Positions 31,453-39,326 of a stretch of 64,000 bases of DNA are shown piece by piece. Below the pieces are notes generated by a model. That model worked only from the letters and a program-made list of their open reading frames with translations, had not been told where the DNA came from and made no database searches. The DNA comes from CAYUWG01 sp964448285. GTDB taxonomy: Bacteria; Bacteroidota; Ignavibacteria; SZUA-365. How positions within the stretch are numbered: the first letter of the stretch is position 1; every line of letters begins with the position of its first letter. The DNA is taken from contig CAYUWG010000006.1 in assembly GCA_964448285.1 (NCBI GenBank), positions 1 to 64,000 on the forward strand, in the 5' to 3' direction. The position numbers and the translations under genes were made by a program.

Positions 31453-34041
31453 ATGAGCTTTTCTAACATCATCAAGCCACGGCCGGAAGTTCTTAAAAAA
31501 GATGGAATTGATAGCGTCATCGATATCGAGAATTTGCGTTCGAAGAGGTTAAAAGCAGTCGAAAGTAGGCCCAAGGACTTTTTCGATCTCACATATCCTA
31601 CGAGCGACATCAGGTTTGTCGTAGAACATCTTCATCGAAGGTTCATGGGCAAAGAGGCTGGTGCAGGAACGTACTTGCTTGAAGGGTACAAAGGGAGTGG
31701 AAAATCTCATCTTGAATTGTTCGTGTACCATTTGCTCAATAGCCCAAATGATGCGCAGGAATGGCTGCTTCGAAACGATCTTGAGTGTGCGCTTCCAAAA
31801 CAGCCGGTTACGGTTATTCGGAAATTCACCGATTTCCATATCGACACACTGTGGAACTGGATTTTTGACGAGTTGGGAGATCGGAAAAATATGGATCGCC
31901 CACCTGACTTGGACCAATTTCGAAGAACACTGGCGGGTAGGCAGTTAATCCTGATTCTCGATGAATTGGAGATGGGTATCAAGAGCATTCCGAATGAGGC
32001 GAGCCGGGCACAAAACCTCGCATTCATTCAAATGCTTAGCGAGGAGGCACAGAGATCGGAATCAGCCACGGTGACGGTGTTCGCATCCGTGTACGATTCA
32101 AACCAGGAAGCCGGGGCAACTCTTAAACGTGTCTCTCCGGTCAACATACGTTTCATGGAGCCGCAGGACAGAAGGAGAATCATTCAGCATAGATTGTTCG
32201 CTCAATTCGAAAAGCGTGAGACGAACCGGATAGATCAAGTCATCCAATCATATGTCAACGAATGGAAAAGGCATGATATCCAGGTTGATGAACGACACAT
32301 CGAAAGCATGAGGGAGTCCTTTCCCTTCAGTCCTGAACTTCTTGATACAGTTTTGTACCGTGTTCCCGCAAAAGGTGGGTTTCAGGCGAACAGAGGAGCG
32401 CTCGGTCTTCTTGGAACGGTGGTTCGGCTAACACATAACAAAACCGATCTAATCACTACTGCGCATCTTGCTATCAGCGAACCTACGGTAAGAAATAAAC
32501 TCGCCGACCTTGATCCTGCCCAGAACTTCCTCGATTGCGCTGGCAGTGATTTCAATGATCTCAAAGAACTCAGTGTGGCTGAAGAAATCATTTCCAGTGT
32601 CCTTGTCGCATCACTCGCGCCCGCTGGCCAGACCATCGGAATAACGGAGATGGAATTGAAGCGGCAAATCATCGAACCAGGGGATGACATCAATGTCTTC
32701 TCGAGTACGCTTCATGCACTTGAAAAACTTGGGACCTACTTTCAACACCAAGAGGACAGATACTTTTTCGACACGCATGAGAAACCGAACGCCAAAGTGG
32801 AATATCGATCCCTACGTATCGAAAGAGGCCGAGCGATCGACTATGCTTTGACAAAATGGAAGGTTGACCTTTTCAAAGATCCGGAAGCAGTAGTCTATCG
32901 TGATAGAGTTCAGGTTAACGAGGATCTTTCAATGAGGGACGCTAAGAGGATTAGGTTCGTCCTATCACCCTTTCGATTGAATGAAGATGAGAGAAGGAAT
33001 GTCTTTCACGGTCAGCAGAACCAGAACATTATCCTACTCCTCGAACCGCGAACAACGACGTTCAATGCATTGGAGCACCCTGATATTATCAAATGGGGAC
33101 AAAGGGCGCTTGCCGCCCAAGAGCTTATTCCCACAGCAGAATCAGACAGACGAAAGCACTATGAGAAGATTTTGGCGGAAGACACGAGATGGATCATCGA
33201 TACGATCAAGCGGACAGGGCTGCATCTGGTCTGGATACAGGACTATGGTGTCATGGAAGAGGAGAATCTTGGAAACGCGTCGACACGTGACGATGTCCTG
33301 AAACAATTGCGCGACACAATATTTCCTCGTCAGCGCTTCGAGGAACATATCAAGGACCATATCAAGGATTTCTTCGGACAAACGGTTCGCTCCGTCGATG
33401 CAATATACAGGAAGACGCTTGGCTACCCGATCAGAACAGCTGATTCAACTATCCCTGATGCTATTCGGGAATTATGCAAGTCTGGTGTCCTCGGTCTTAT
33501 TCATGAACGAGCGAAAGCATGCGGAACGACCTTCGACCTATCATCGATGGAACTACTCGATGCGACGATTTCAGAGCCATTTGAGGAAGATCAGCCCGCA
33601 AAGATGCCCTTCACTGAAGGTCTGGGATTCAAGGATCATACGGATACTAAATCGACTACGATCATCGATAAGTCACCCATTTACGATTCTCCTGTGTATT
33701 CGTACGAAACGCTCCAGTTACCGTTCACAACATCAATTCACTCACTACGACAGGGAATCGCAAGTCGTCTGGAGAATCACCCACAGTCGCAGATACACAA
33801 GGCAACGTTTTACATTCTCATGAAGCATTCGGAGGTTGAACTTTCTTCTTTATCTGCTGCGGTTCGCGGCTCTCTGTCAGGAAAAGGTAGTATTGTCGCT
33901 GACATCACTATCAGTAGGGTTGGCGTCTTTTCCAAAGCTGCGATCGAACAGATGGTTGAGCAACTCCCGTCCTTCGAAGGCGCTCAGTACGGAATGGAAT
34001 GCAAGATTGAAACTGTCAGGGAGACCGTATCAAGTGAATGA
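31453..34041 (+). CDS. DUF499-type AAA+ ATPase of a BREX/Pgl-like system (BrxC/PglY-like)
   Basis: 862 aa. P-loop LLEGYKGSGKSHLELFVYHLL (about 73-93) and Walker B LILILDELEMGI (about 165-176) place it among large defence ATPases of the DUF499 / BrxC-PglY type. The C-terminal 250 residues have no recognised domain. First gene of the island and next to pglZ, as in phage-exclusion operons. Its 3' end overlaps the PglZ start by 8 nt. It is shorter than typical BrxC proteins (about 1200 aa from memory), so orthology is uncertain; the family call rests on the P-loop context and the neighbours. Confidence 0.78.
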   Translation: MSFSNIIKPRPEVLKKDGIDSVIDIENLRSKRLKAVESRPKDFFDLTYPTSDIRFVVEHLHRRFMGKEAGAGTYLLEGYKGSGKSHLELFVYHLLNSPNDAQEWLLRNDLECALPKQPVTVIRKFTDFHIDTLWNWIFDELGDRKNMDRPPDLDQFRRTLAGRQLILILDELEMGIKSIPNEASRAQNLAFIQMLSEEAQRSESATVTVFASVYDSNQEAGATLKRVSPVNIRFMEPQDRRRIIQHRLFAQFEKRETNRIDQVIQSYVNEWKRHDIQVDERHIESMRESFPFSPELLDTVLYRVPAKGGFQANRGALGLLGTVVRLTHNKTDLITTAHLAISEPTVRNKLADLDPAQNFLDCAGSDFNDLKELSVAEEIISSVLVASLAPAGQTIGITEMELKRQIIEPGDDINVFSSTLHALEKLGTYFQHQEDRYFFDTHEKPNAKVEYRSLRIERGRAIDYALTKWKVDLFKDPEAVVYRDRVQVNEDLSMRDAKRIRFVLSPFRLNEDERRNVFHGQQNQNIILLLEPRTTTFNALEHPDIIKWGQRALAAQELIPTAESDRRKHYEKILAEDTRWIIDTIKRTGLHLVWIQDYGVMEEENLGNASTRDDVLKQLRDTIFPRQRFEEHIKDHIKDFFGQTVRSVDAIYRKTLGYPIRTADSTIPDAIRELCKSGVLGLIHERAKACGTTFDLSSMELLDATISEPFEEDQPAKMPFTEGLGFKDHTDTKSTTIIDKSPIYDSPVYSYETLQLPFTTSIHSLRQGIASRLENHPQSQIHKATFYILMKHSEVELSSLSAAVRGSLSGKGSIVADITISRVGVFSKAAIEQMVEQLPSFEGAQYGMECKIETVRETVSSE

Positions 34042-35002
34042 TAAGCGGAATATCTTCAACATGATGCTGCAGCCGGGAGACCGACTGCCTGCAATTCAGA
34101 TGTGGTTGAAGCAATATGTGTGGTCCATTGACCGCTTTTCAGCGATGCCACCGGAAGACTATCTGAGAGACGGTGAGGCATGTGTTTTCAACGTGGAGGA
34201 GTTGATGCTTATTGCGGCGCCGAGGGTTTATGATGAGCTTTATGGTGCTTCCGAACGAGCAAAGCGAATCGAACAGCAGATCGCACCTGACGAACCAACC
34301 GCATTCGTCGTGCTTGATGGTGCCTCGATTCGGGAGATTCCCTTGTTCGAACGTTTAGCTTCCGAAACGGGCTTCCAGATAGTGGAATCAAGCTACAACA
34401 TTTCAGCTCTCCCAAGTGATACTCTTTCTTTCATCGTTCAACGTATCACGAGCAAAGAAGTAGCTCCAGTCCAACTTCCAACGAGAAAGGAACTTATAGA
34501 ACGAGGATGGAGCGTGTGGTATTACGACGCTGCGATTCGGAATCATGAGCTGCCGAACGATGGAAGACATCTCCTTCTCTGGTCTGCATTTCCGGACGCG
34601 ACGTATGGGAATTTTGAAGCCAGGGCTGCGAGCCATTTCACAGGGATCGTCACGCTGTATGAGACAGTCTGGAAGAACGTAGTGCAGGCGATACCGAACG
34701 GATACAGGATCATTCTGACCAGCGACCACGGATATGCGTATTTCGGGACCGGGCTGGATTCGAATCATACAGTTTCGGGTCCGCGAATTCTGGAACAAGC
34801 ACGTTACAAGTTTTTTTCAGACAGTGACGACTTTCCTGAACCTGCAATCGACCTCTACACACTCCCAGAAAAGCGACTCGCTGTCCTGAAAGGTCGGGTG
34901 AAGAACAGGCCACAGGGACCGATGGGGAATCGCGTGTATAGGCACGGCGGAATGTCGTTGATGGAAATGCTCACACCATGGCTCGTACTGAAAAGAATGT
35001 GA
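34034..35002 (+). CDS. pglZ: Short PglZ-domain protein (alkaline-phosphatase superfamily)
   Basis: 322 aa from GTG 34034 (overlap of 8 nt with the ATPase; GGGAG upstream). An ATG at 34061 is the alternative. The frame is open to 33836 but that part only shadows the ATPase gene. Metal-site features of PglZ: AFVVLDGASIREIPLFERL (Asp95), IILTSDHGYAYFG (Asp231, His232) and YRHGGMSLMEMLTPWLVL (His304). PglZ is the hallmark of BREX/Pgl phage exclusion. Usual PglZ proteins are 650-900 aa, so this is only the phosphatase-like core. Confidence 0.8.
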   Translation: MNDKRNIFNMMLQPGDRLPAIQMWLKQYVWSIDRFSAMPPEDYLRDGEACVFNVEELMLIAAPRVYDELYGASERAKRIEQQIAPDEPTAFVVLDGASIREIPLFERLASETGFQIVESSYNISALPSDTLSFIVQRITSKEVAPVQLPTRKELIERGWSVWYYDAAIRNHELPNDGRHLLLWSAFPDATYGNFEARAASHFTGIVTLYETVWKNVVQAIPNGYRIILTSDHGYAYFGTGLDSNHTVSGPRILEQARYKFFSDSDDFPEPAIDLYTLPEKRLAVLKGRVKNRPQGPMGNRVYRHGGMSLMEMLTPWLVLKRM

Positions 35003-35030
35003 TGAAACCGATGAACGAAAAGGAACCATC

Positions 35031-35297
35031 ATGAAAACACTCCAGCATCAGTCGAAGAAAGTAAAGATCGGAACGGTTCTCGATGAGGACATCCTCCGAA
35101 GATTGAAAGAACGAGCCGCACGTGAAGGGCGCACTATCGCCGCGCTCATCGAGGAAGCCGTCCTCAAGTACGAACAGGAGGAAGCGTTTGCGCGTGAGAT
35201 GCGGCTCCGCGCTCTTGAATCAGTCTTTGCCGTCAAATTCAATATCTCGCGGGAGGACTTCGAGGCGATCATGGAAGAGGATTACTACGACCAATGA
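35031..35297 (+). CDS. Ribbon-helix-helix antitoxin-like protein
   Basis: 88 aa. KIGTVLDEDILRRLKERAAREGRTIAALIEEAVLKYEQ has the beta-strand then helix-turn-helix arrangement of Arc/MetJ (CopG) proteins. It overlaps the PIN gene by 4 nt (ATGA), the usual antitoxin-toxin arrangement. Likely represses its own promoter and neutralises the PIN nuclease. Inserted between the PglZ and the membrane module, with ordinary GC. Confidence 0.85.
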   Translation: MKTLQHQSKKVKIGTVLDEDILRRLKERAAREGRTIAALIEEAVLKYEQEEAFAREMRLRALESVFAVKFNISREDFEAIMEEDYYDQ

Positions 35298-35803
35298 ACC
35301 TGGACGACGTGAGAAATAGGGACGTGATCATTCTCGACGCGAATATCTTCGTGTATGGAGCGCTGGAGATGTCCGAGCAATGTATGCGTTTGCTCCGGCG
35401 ATGCGCGGCGCGGGATGTAACCGGTGTCGTTGGGTTGCAACAGATGGCGGAGGTCATGCACCGCCTCATGATGATCGAAGCGCGTGAAAACAAATGGACG
35501 CCGGGAGCGAATCCGGCCAAGACCCTTGCCAACCACCCGGATCGCGTGCGCTCGCTCAACAGGTACGAGCAGGCAGTCAAGGGATTCTTTGCAAGTGGCT
35601 TTCGATTTGAAACGCTCATGAAGGAGGATTTCGGGATCGCGCTCTCGTTGCAGCGGCAATTCGGGCTGATGACGAACGATGCACTTCTGGCTGCCATGGC
35701 GGAAAGACTCCGCATCCAATCCATTGCGAGCGCGGATACGTCATTCGCGAACGTGCGAGGGATGATGCTGTATCAACCGGATGACGTTGTATCAACCGGA
35801 TGA
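35294..35803 (+). CDS. PIN-domain toxin (VapC-like)
   Basis: 169 aa. PIN acidic residues visible: VIILDANIFVYGALE (Asp near 15), GLQQMAEVMHRLMM (Glu about 53), LMTNDALLAAMA (Asp about 127) and IASADTSF (Asp about 146). Single-strand RNase toxin paired with the RHH gene. The C-terminus YQPDDVVSTG is produced by a 19-bp tandem duplication that also supplies the stop codon. Confidence 0.85.
   Translation: MNLDDVRNRDVIILDANIFVYGALEMSEQCMRLLRRCAARDVTGVVGLQQMAEVMHRLMMIEARENKWTPGANPAKTLANHPDRVRSLNRYEQAVKGFFASGFRFETLMKEDFGIALSLQRQFGLMTNDALLAAMAERLRIQSIASADTSFANVRGMMLYQPDDVVSTG
35769..35803. repeat. Tandem duplication at the end of the PIN gene
   Basis: TGTATCAACCGGATGA occurs at 35769-35784 and 35788-35803, period 19. 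The second copy contains the PIN stop codon. Confidence 0.8.
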
Positions 35804-35825
35804 TATGAAATAAGACAGGCAGACA

Positions 35826-36245
35826 ATGAAGGAAAAAGAGGAAATATATCTTGAGGAACGAAGGATGCTGGTTCAGGCGGAGCAAGATGCTTATCAGCAG
35901 TTCGATAAAACGATCATTACAATTGCAAGCGGAGGATTAGGACTCTCACTTCTTTTCTTGAAAGATATTCTCGACAAGGATCAAATCACTAGTCAATGGC
36001 TCCTGATTGTCTCATGGTGTTCATTCATCCTTTCGATTCTTTCTACTCTCTTGTCATTTATGGGAAGCCAGCGCGCCTTTAGAAGACAAATAGAAATTAC
36101 CGATGAATTGTATTCAAAGAATCAGACTCATGATTCTAATAACAAGCCAGCAAAAGCCACTGAGAAGTTGAACTACTTTTCGATTGGTTTCCTGATCTTA
36201 GCGATTATTCTCCTCGTCATTTTTGTTTCACTAAACTTTCAATGA
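35826..36245 (+). CDS. Small membrane protein of an unassigned island module (139 aa)
   Basis: An N-terminal soluble helix (YLEERRMLVQAEQDAYQQF) is followed by two close membrane helices (about 37-50 and 60-80), a charged stretch RRQIEITDELYSK, and a third C-terminal helix. No catalytic motif seen. It is not a recognised family; the layout (short coiled N-terminus plus three helices) recurs in membrane proteins of defence islands. AT-richer than the neighbours upstream; 10 nt before the next gene. Confidence 0.78.
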   Translation: MKEKEEIYLEERRMLVQAEQDAYQQFDKTIITIASGGLGLSLLFLKDILDKDQITSQWLLIVSWCSFILSILSTLLSFMGSQRAFRRQIEITDELYSKNQTHDSNNKPAKATEKLNYFSIGFLILAIILLVIFVSLNFQ

Positions 36246-36254
36246 GGTTTTATC

Positions 36255-36458
36255 ATGTCTGAAGACAAAAACGAAATAATTACAGTTGCAAATGGTAGGG
36301 TTCCATCTCTCTCGCACCCTCTTCTCAGCGATGCTAAAAAACCGCGTCTTGAGGGAGCCGTCCCTCCAAAACCTCCGGTGCCGCTGAAACCGACAACAAG
36401 CGAACCACAACCGGAGGGTGGAAGTCAGGGAAGCCCGCCGAAGGAGAAGAAGGAATGA
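36255..36458 (+). CDS. Small Pro-rich protein (67 aa)
   Basis: Acidic start MSEDKNEIITVANGRVPS, then a Pro/Lys-rich tail VPPKPPVPLKPTTSEPQPEG. No fold or family recognised; probably disordered. The ATG is preceded by GAGG, and the gene overlaps the next by 4 nt (ATGA), which supports it as a real coding sequence. Confidence 0.65.
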   Translation: MSEDKNEIITVANGRVPSLSHPLLSDAKKPRLEGAVPPKPPVPLKPTTSEPQPEGGSQGSPPKEKKE

Positions 36459-37093
36459 CTTTGAGAAAAGGATTTGACCTCTATGAATACACAGGGATTC
36501 TCGTCCCTGGTTACTTACTGTTGGTAGGAATAGCTCTTTTGCATCCTGAAGCGAAATCCTTCCTATTGTCTGTTAATTTCACAGTTGGCCATTTTGGGCT
36601 TTCGGTACTCCTTGCGTATTCCGCAGGGCATCTTCTACAAGCACTGGGAAACATGATCGAATATCTGTGGTGGGAACTCTATGGTGGTATGCCTACCGAT
36701 TGGGTAAGAACTGGAAAGCATTTCCTCCTTGCACCAGATCAGATCGTAATGCTGAAGAACAAGATGTCAGCTATACTTGGACTTTCGGTCAAGAATGAAC
36801 TGCAAGAATATTCGAAGGAGGAATGGTCCTCTATAATCCGGCAAGTATATGCGGCAATTGATGGAGATAACCGTTCAAAGCGTGTCGATATCTTCAACGG
36901 TCAATATGGCTTGAACAGAGGTATAGGAGCTTCCTTTCTATTCCTTCTTGTTGTCACGTTGCTTTACTATGGGCTCTCCTCGTGGAGTATCCAGATTTGG
37001 CTATGTGCAGGATTCGTTGTTTCGATTTACAGGATGCATCGGTTTGGTAGGAATTATGGACACTCTCTTTTCATGTCTTTTATTATCGAATAA
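36455..37093 (+). CDS. Membrane protein of an unassigned island module (212 aa)
   Basis: Begins FDLYEYTGILVPGYLLLVGIA, then a second and third helix ending in AGHLLQALGNMIEYLWWELYGG, a soluble loop of about 80 residues, and two C-terminal helices. The LYEYTGILVPG and AGHLLQALGN features look characteristic of an unstudied family seen in defence contexts; I cannot name it. Starts inside the Pro-rich gene (4-nt overlap). Confidence 0.8.
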   Translation: MTLRKGFDLYEYTGILVPGYLLLVGIALLHPEAKSFLLSVNFTVGHFGLSVLLAYSAGHLLQALGNMIEYLWWELYGGMPTDWVRTGKHFLLAPDQIVMLKNKMSAILGLSVKNELQEYSKEEWSSIIRQVYAAIDGDNRSKRVDIFNGQYGLNRGIGASFLFLLVVTLLYYGLSSWSIQIWLCAGFVVSIYRMHRFGRNYGHSLFMSFIIE

Positions 37094-37119
37094 TAACAGT
37101 TTGTACTGAGCGTGGAAGA

Positions 37120-37151
37120 TTTGTATAATTGCTTCTTATGTTGTATATTCA
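37120..37151 (+). promoter_or_regulatory. Possible promoter for the MBL-fold gene
   Basis: TTTG at 37120-37123 and TATATTCA at 37144-37151, 20 nt apart, a partial match to TTTG-N19-TAnnTTTG in a very AT-rich gap before the MBL gene. Confidence 0.35.
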
Positions 37152-37196
37152 TAATATGAAACAAATATTTATTACCCAAAATACAGGAGATAAGAA

Positions 37197-38138
37197 ATGA
37201 ACATTCCAAAAAAGCGAACACGATTTCGTGCATATCAACTAAAGACTGAGGGGTCCTCATTTTCGTACTTTGATGGAGACGCATTTACACTTATCGAAGC
37301 GCGCTGCAATGAACATAATTGTTCGAATATATGTGATGAATTGGGGGAATGCGACAAGAGTAGAATTGATTCTCTTCATATTACGAGTTGGGATGAAGAC
37401 CATTGTGCTTTTAAGGAGTTAGAGGAAATACTCGACACCTTCACGCCAAAAAGGATTGAATATCCTGGCTACGAACCGAAAACTGAAAATGGTAAGCATT
37501 GTTTAAGTGCAATTTATTCATACAATAAGAAAGAATGGAGATGGATAGTAAAAGTAAATCCAGAATATATTCGCGGTTTGAAGAAGGCGGAAGCGCTTGG
37601 CTATCAAGACATTTTGTACAATCCATTGGTTATCATGGAGACGTCGAACGACAATTCGACTATTAAATTCTTTCGAAAGGGATCATTTAACGTAATAAGC
37701 CTCGGTGATGTTGAGAGCCCGATGATTCGCTCGAGACTTGAAAGGCTCAGTATTTTCAATTCTGAGATAGACGTCATGATATTATCCCATCACGGCGCAG
37801 ATAATGGCTTTACAACCAAATCATTTTTAAGCAAAACAAAACCAACTGTGGCTATAGCTTCAGCTAATTACGAAAATGAATATGAACATCCAAGAAAGAG
37901 TATTCGAAACGATCTGTACGAATTGAACATACCAATCTTTACGTCTAAAACGGGAGATGTGATAATCGAATCCACAGGAGATCACACAGGCTCATATAGA
38001 GTCACAAACTTAAAGAGTGATTCGACGGATATATCGTCGCAAAGGGATTTTAAATCAAAGAAGGCATCCAAATTGACTCATAATGCGGATTCGATTCGAA
38101 ATCATTATAATCCCAAGAGACCGTTTTATAGGTTCTGA
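37197..38138 (+). CDS. ComEC/Rec2-like metallo-beta-lactamase-fold protein
   Basis: 313 aa, clearly AT-rich and lysine/asparagine-rich compared with the region. The MBL motif HITSWDEDHCAF (about 63-74) keeps Asp-x-Asp-His but the first two metal His of HxHxDH read Ser and Asp. Later ILSHHGADNGFTTKSFL and ANYENEYEHPRKSI match the second metal and HP elements of ComEC-type domains. Soluble, without the ComEC membrane part. GGAGA before the ATG. Probably a nuclease or phosphoesterase of the preceding membrane module; substrate unknown. Confidence 0.78.
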   Translation: MNIPKKRTRFRAYQLKTEGSSFSYFDGDAFTLIEARCNEHNCSNICDELGECDKSRIDSLHITSWDEDHCAFKELEEILDTFTPKRIEYPGYEPKTENGKHCLSAIYSYNKKEWRWIVKVNPEYIRGLKKAEALGYQDILYNPLVIMETSNDNSTIKFFRKGSFNVISLGDVESPMIRSRLERLSIFNSEIDVMILSHHGADNGFTTKSFLSKTKPTVAIASANYENEYEHPRKSIRNDLYELNIPIFTSKTGDVIIESTGDHTGSYRVTNLKSDSTDISSQRDFKSKKASKLTHNADSIRNHYNPKRPFYRF

Positions 38139-38149
38139 CTACTTACCCC

Positions 38150-38356
38150 ATGATCCGCGCCATCGAAGAGTATTTCCCCATCGTGGACATCAACCGCCTT
38201 GCGGTGCCGGAGCGAAATGCGTTCAAACCGATCTATCAGATGCACAAGGGGTTTGCGCGGCGTTCGGTTATGGTTTTTCGTACGATCCTGTTGGGCGCGA
38301 TGAAACCTGTCAACCCAGATATTATGGAGGAGTTCTACGGGACGGAGAGACGATGA
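38150..38356 (+). pseudogene. Detached N-terminal copy of the DUF1156 methyltransferase (68-codon ORF)
   Basis: MIRAIEEYFPIVDINRLAVP and the following residues to about 60 align with the first residues of the methyltransferase at 39323 (MTRAIEEYFPIVDINRL), at roughly 80 percent identity in DNA by eye. Trp of MHKWFARR is Gly here. After about 60 codons it leaves the family and stops in ATGA, overlapping the start of the DUF6922 gene. It may be a remnant of an older methyltransferase copy or a maintained leader; the open frame and precise overlap argue for either. Confidence 0.75.
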
Positions 38357-38697
38357 AACGAAGCACATCCCAAAGAAAATCGCAACTCGAGCGCCTACCT
38401 CAATCGGTTCGTGATATCTTCTGGGAATACGAAAAAGGGTCCATCTCATGGCAGAAGGACCGCGACCTCATCATCAAGAAAATCTTACATCACGGGTCGT
38501 GGGACGCCCTGTGTTGGATGAGGTCGGTCATCGATGACGAATCGCTTCGAACGTGGTTGATCGATCATGATGGTGCGGGTCTCGATGCGAAGCGATTGCG
38601 CTACTGGCAACTCATCCTCAACCTGCCGGTGTCCAACGTGAACAAGTGGATTCAAACATACCGGGATAATCCCTGGAGCCGGAGGATGACGGGATGA
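38353..38697 (+). CDS. DUF6922-like antitoxin component
   Basis: 114 aa, basic N-terminus MKRSTSQRKSQLERLPQSVR, then DIFWEYEKGSISWQKDRDLI, KILHHGSWDALCWMRSVI and a closing RYWQLILNLPVSNVNKWIQ. The FW.Y...S...DRD.II..IL..G pattern is that of small partners (DUF6922) encoded just before AbiEii-type nucleotidyltransferases. Overlaps the preceding open frame and the next gene by 4 nt each. Confidence 0.75.
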   Translation: MKRSTSQRKSQLERLPQSVRDIFWEYEKGSISWQKDRDLIIKKILHHGSWDALCWMRSVIDDESLRTWLIDHDGAGLDAKRLRYWQLILNLPVSNVNKWIQTYRDNPWSRRMTG

Positions 38698-39326
38698 AGA
38701 TCCACGAGGAGGTATTGTCGCCGCGGCAAAAGAACCTTGCCCGTCGCATCGGGCCGGCACTTTCCCGACAGGGTTTTTATCTCGCAGGTGGGACGGCATT
38801 GGCTCTCATGGTGGGACATCGGCATTCTGTTGACTTCGACTACTTCATCGACGATCCGATGAACGATCCTCAATCCGTCATCGAGACCTTGCGCAAGGTC
38901 GGTTGTAATCCTATCGTGGAGATTCTGGAGAAAGGCACTGTTCACGTGACGTGGTCGAGCGTCAGGATGTCTTTCATTACGTACCGCTATCCGATGCTCC
39001 AGCCTTTCGTTGAATGGAAAGAAGGTGGATGTCGGCTTGCTTCGCTGGACGATATCGCATGCATGAAGCTTTCCGCTCTTGCGCAACGTGGTTCGAAGAA
39101 AGACTTCATCGATGCATTCGCGCTGATCCGGAAACACAAACCGCTTTCGGATCTCCTGCAACTCTATCAAAAAAAATTCGATGTCTCTGAGATTGTTCAT
39201 GTGCTCTATGGATTGAGCTATTTCGACGACGCAGACAAAGAGCGTTCACCCAGGATGCTGTGGGATGTCTCATGGAAAGAGATAAAGAAAAAGCTCACAG
39301 AACACGTAAGGAACCTCTCCCCATGA
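38694..39326 (+). CDS. AbiEii/AbiGii-type nucleotidyltransferase toxin
   Basis: 210 aa. GFYLAGGTALALMVGHRHSVDFDYF (about 27-51) carries the GG.T...GHR.S.D.D nucleotidyltransferase motif of AbiEii family toxins, which act by modifying tRNA or nucleotides to cause abortive infection or dormancy. SLDDIACMKLSALAQRGSKKDFIDAFAL completes the family pattern. Partner of the DUF6922 gene upstream; ends in ATGA overlapping the methyltransferase ATG, so the toxin and the methyltransferase are translationally coupled. Confidence 0.85.
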   Translation: MKIHEEVLSPRQKNLARRIGPALSRQGFYLAGGTALALMVGHRHSVDFDYFIDDPMNDPQSVIETLRKVGCNPIVEILEKGTVHVTWSSVRMSFITYRYPMLQPFVEWKEGGCRLASLDDIACMKLSALAQRGSKKDFIDAFALIRKHKPLSDLLQLYQKKFDVSEIVHVLYGLSYFDDADKERSPRMLWDVSWKEIKKKLTEHVRNLSP

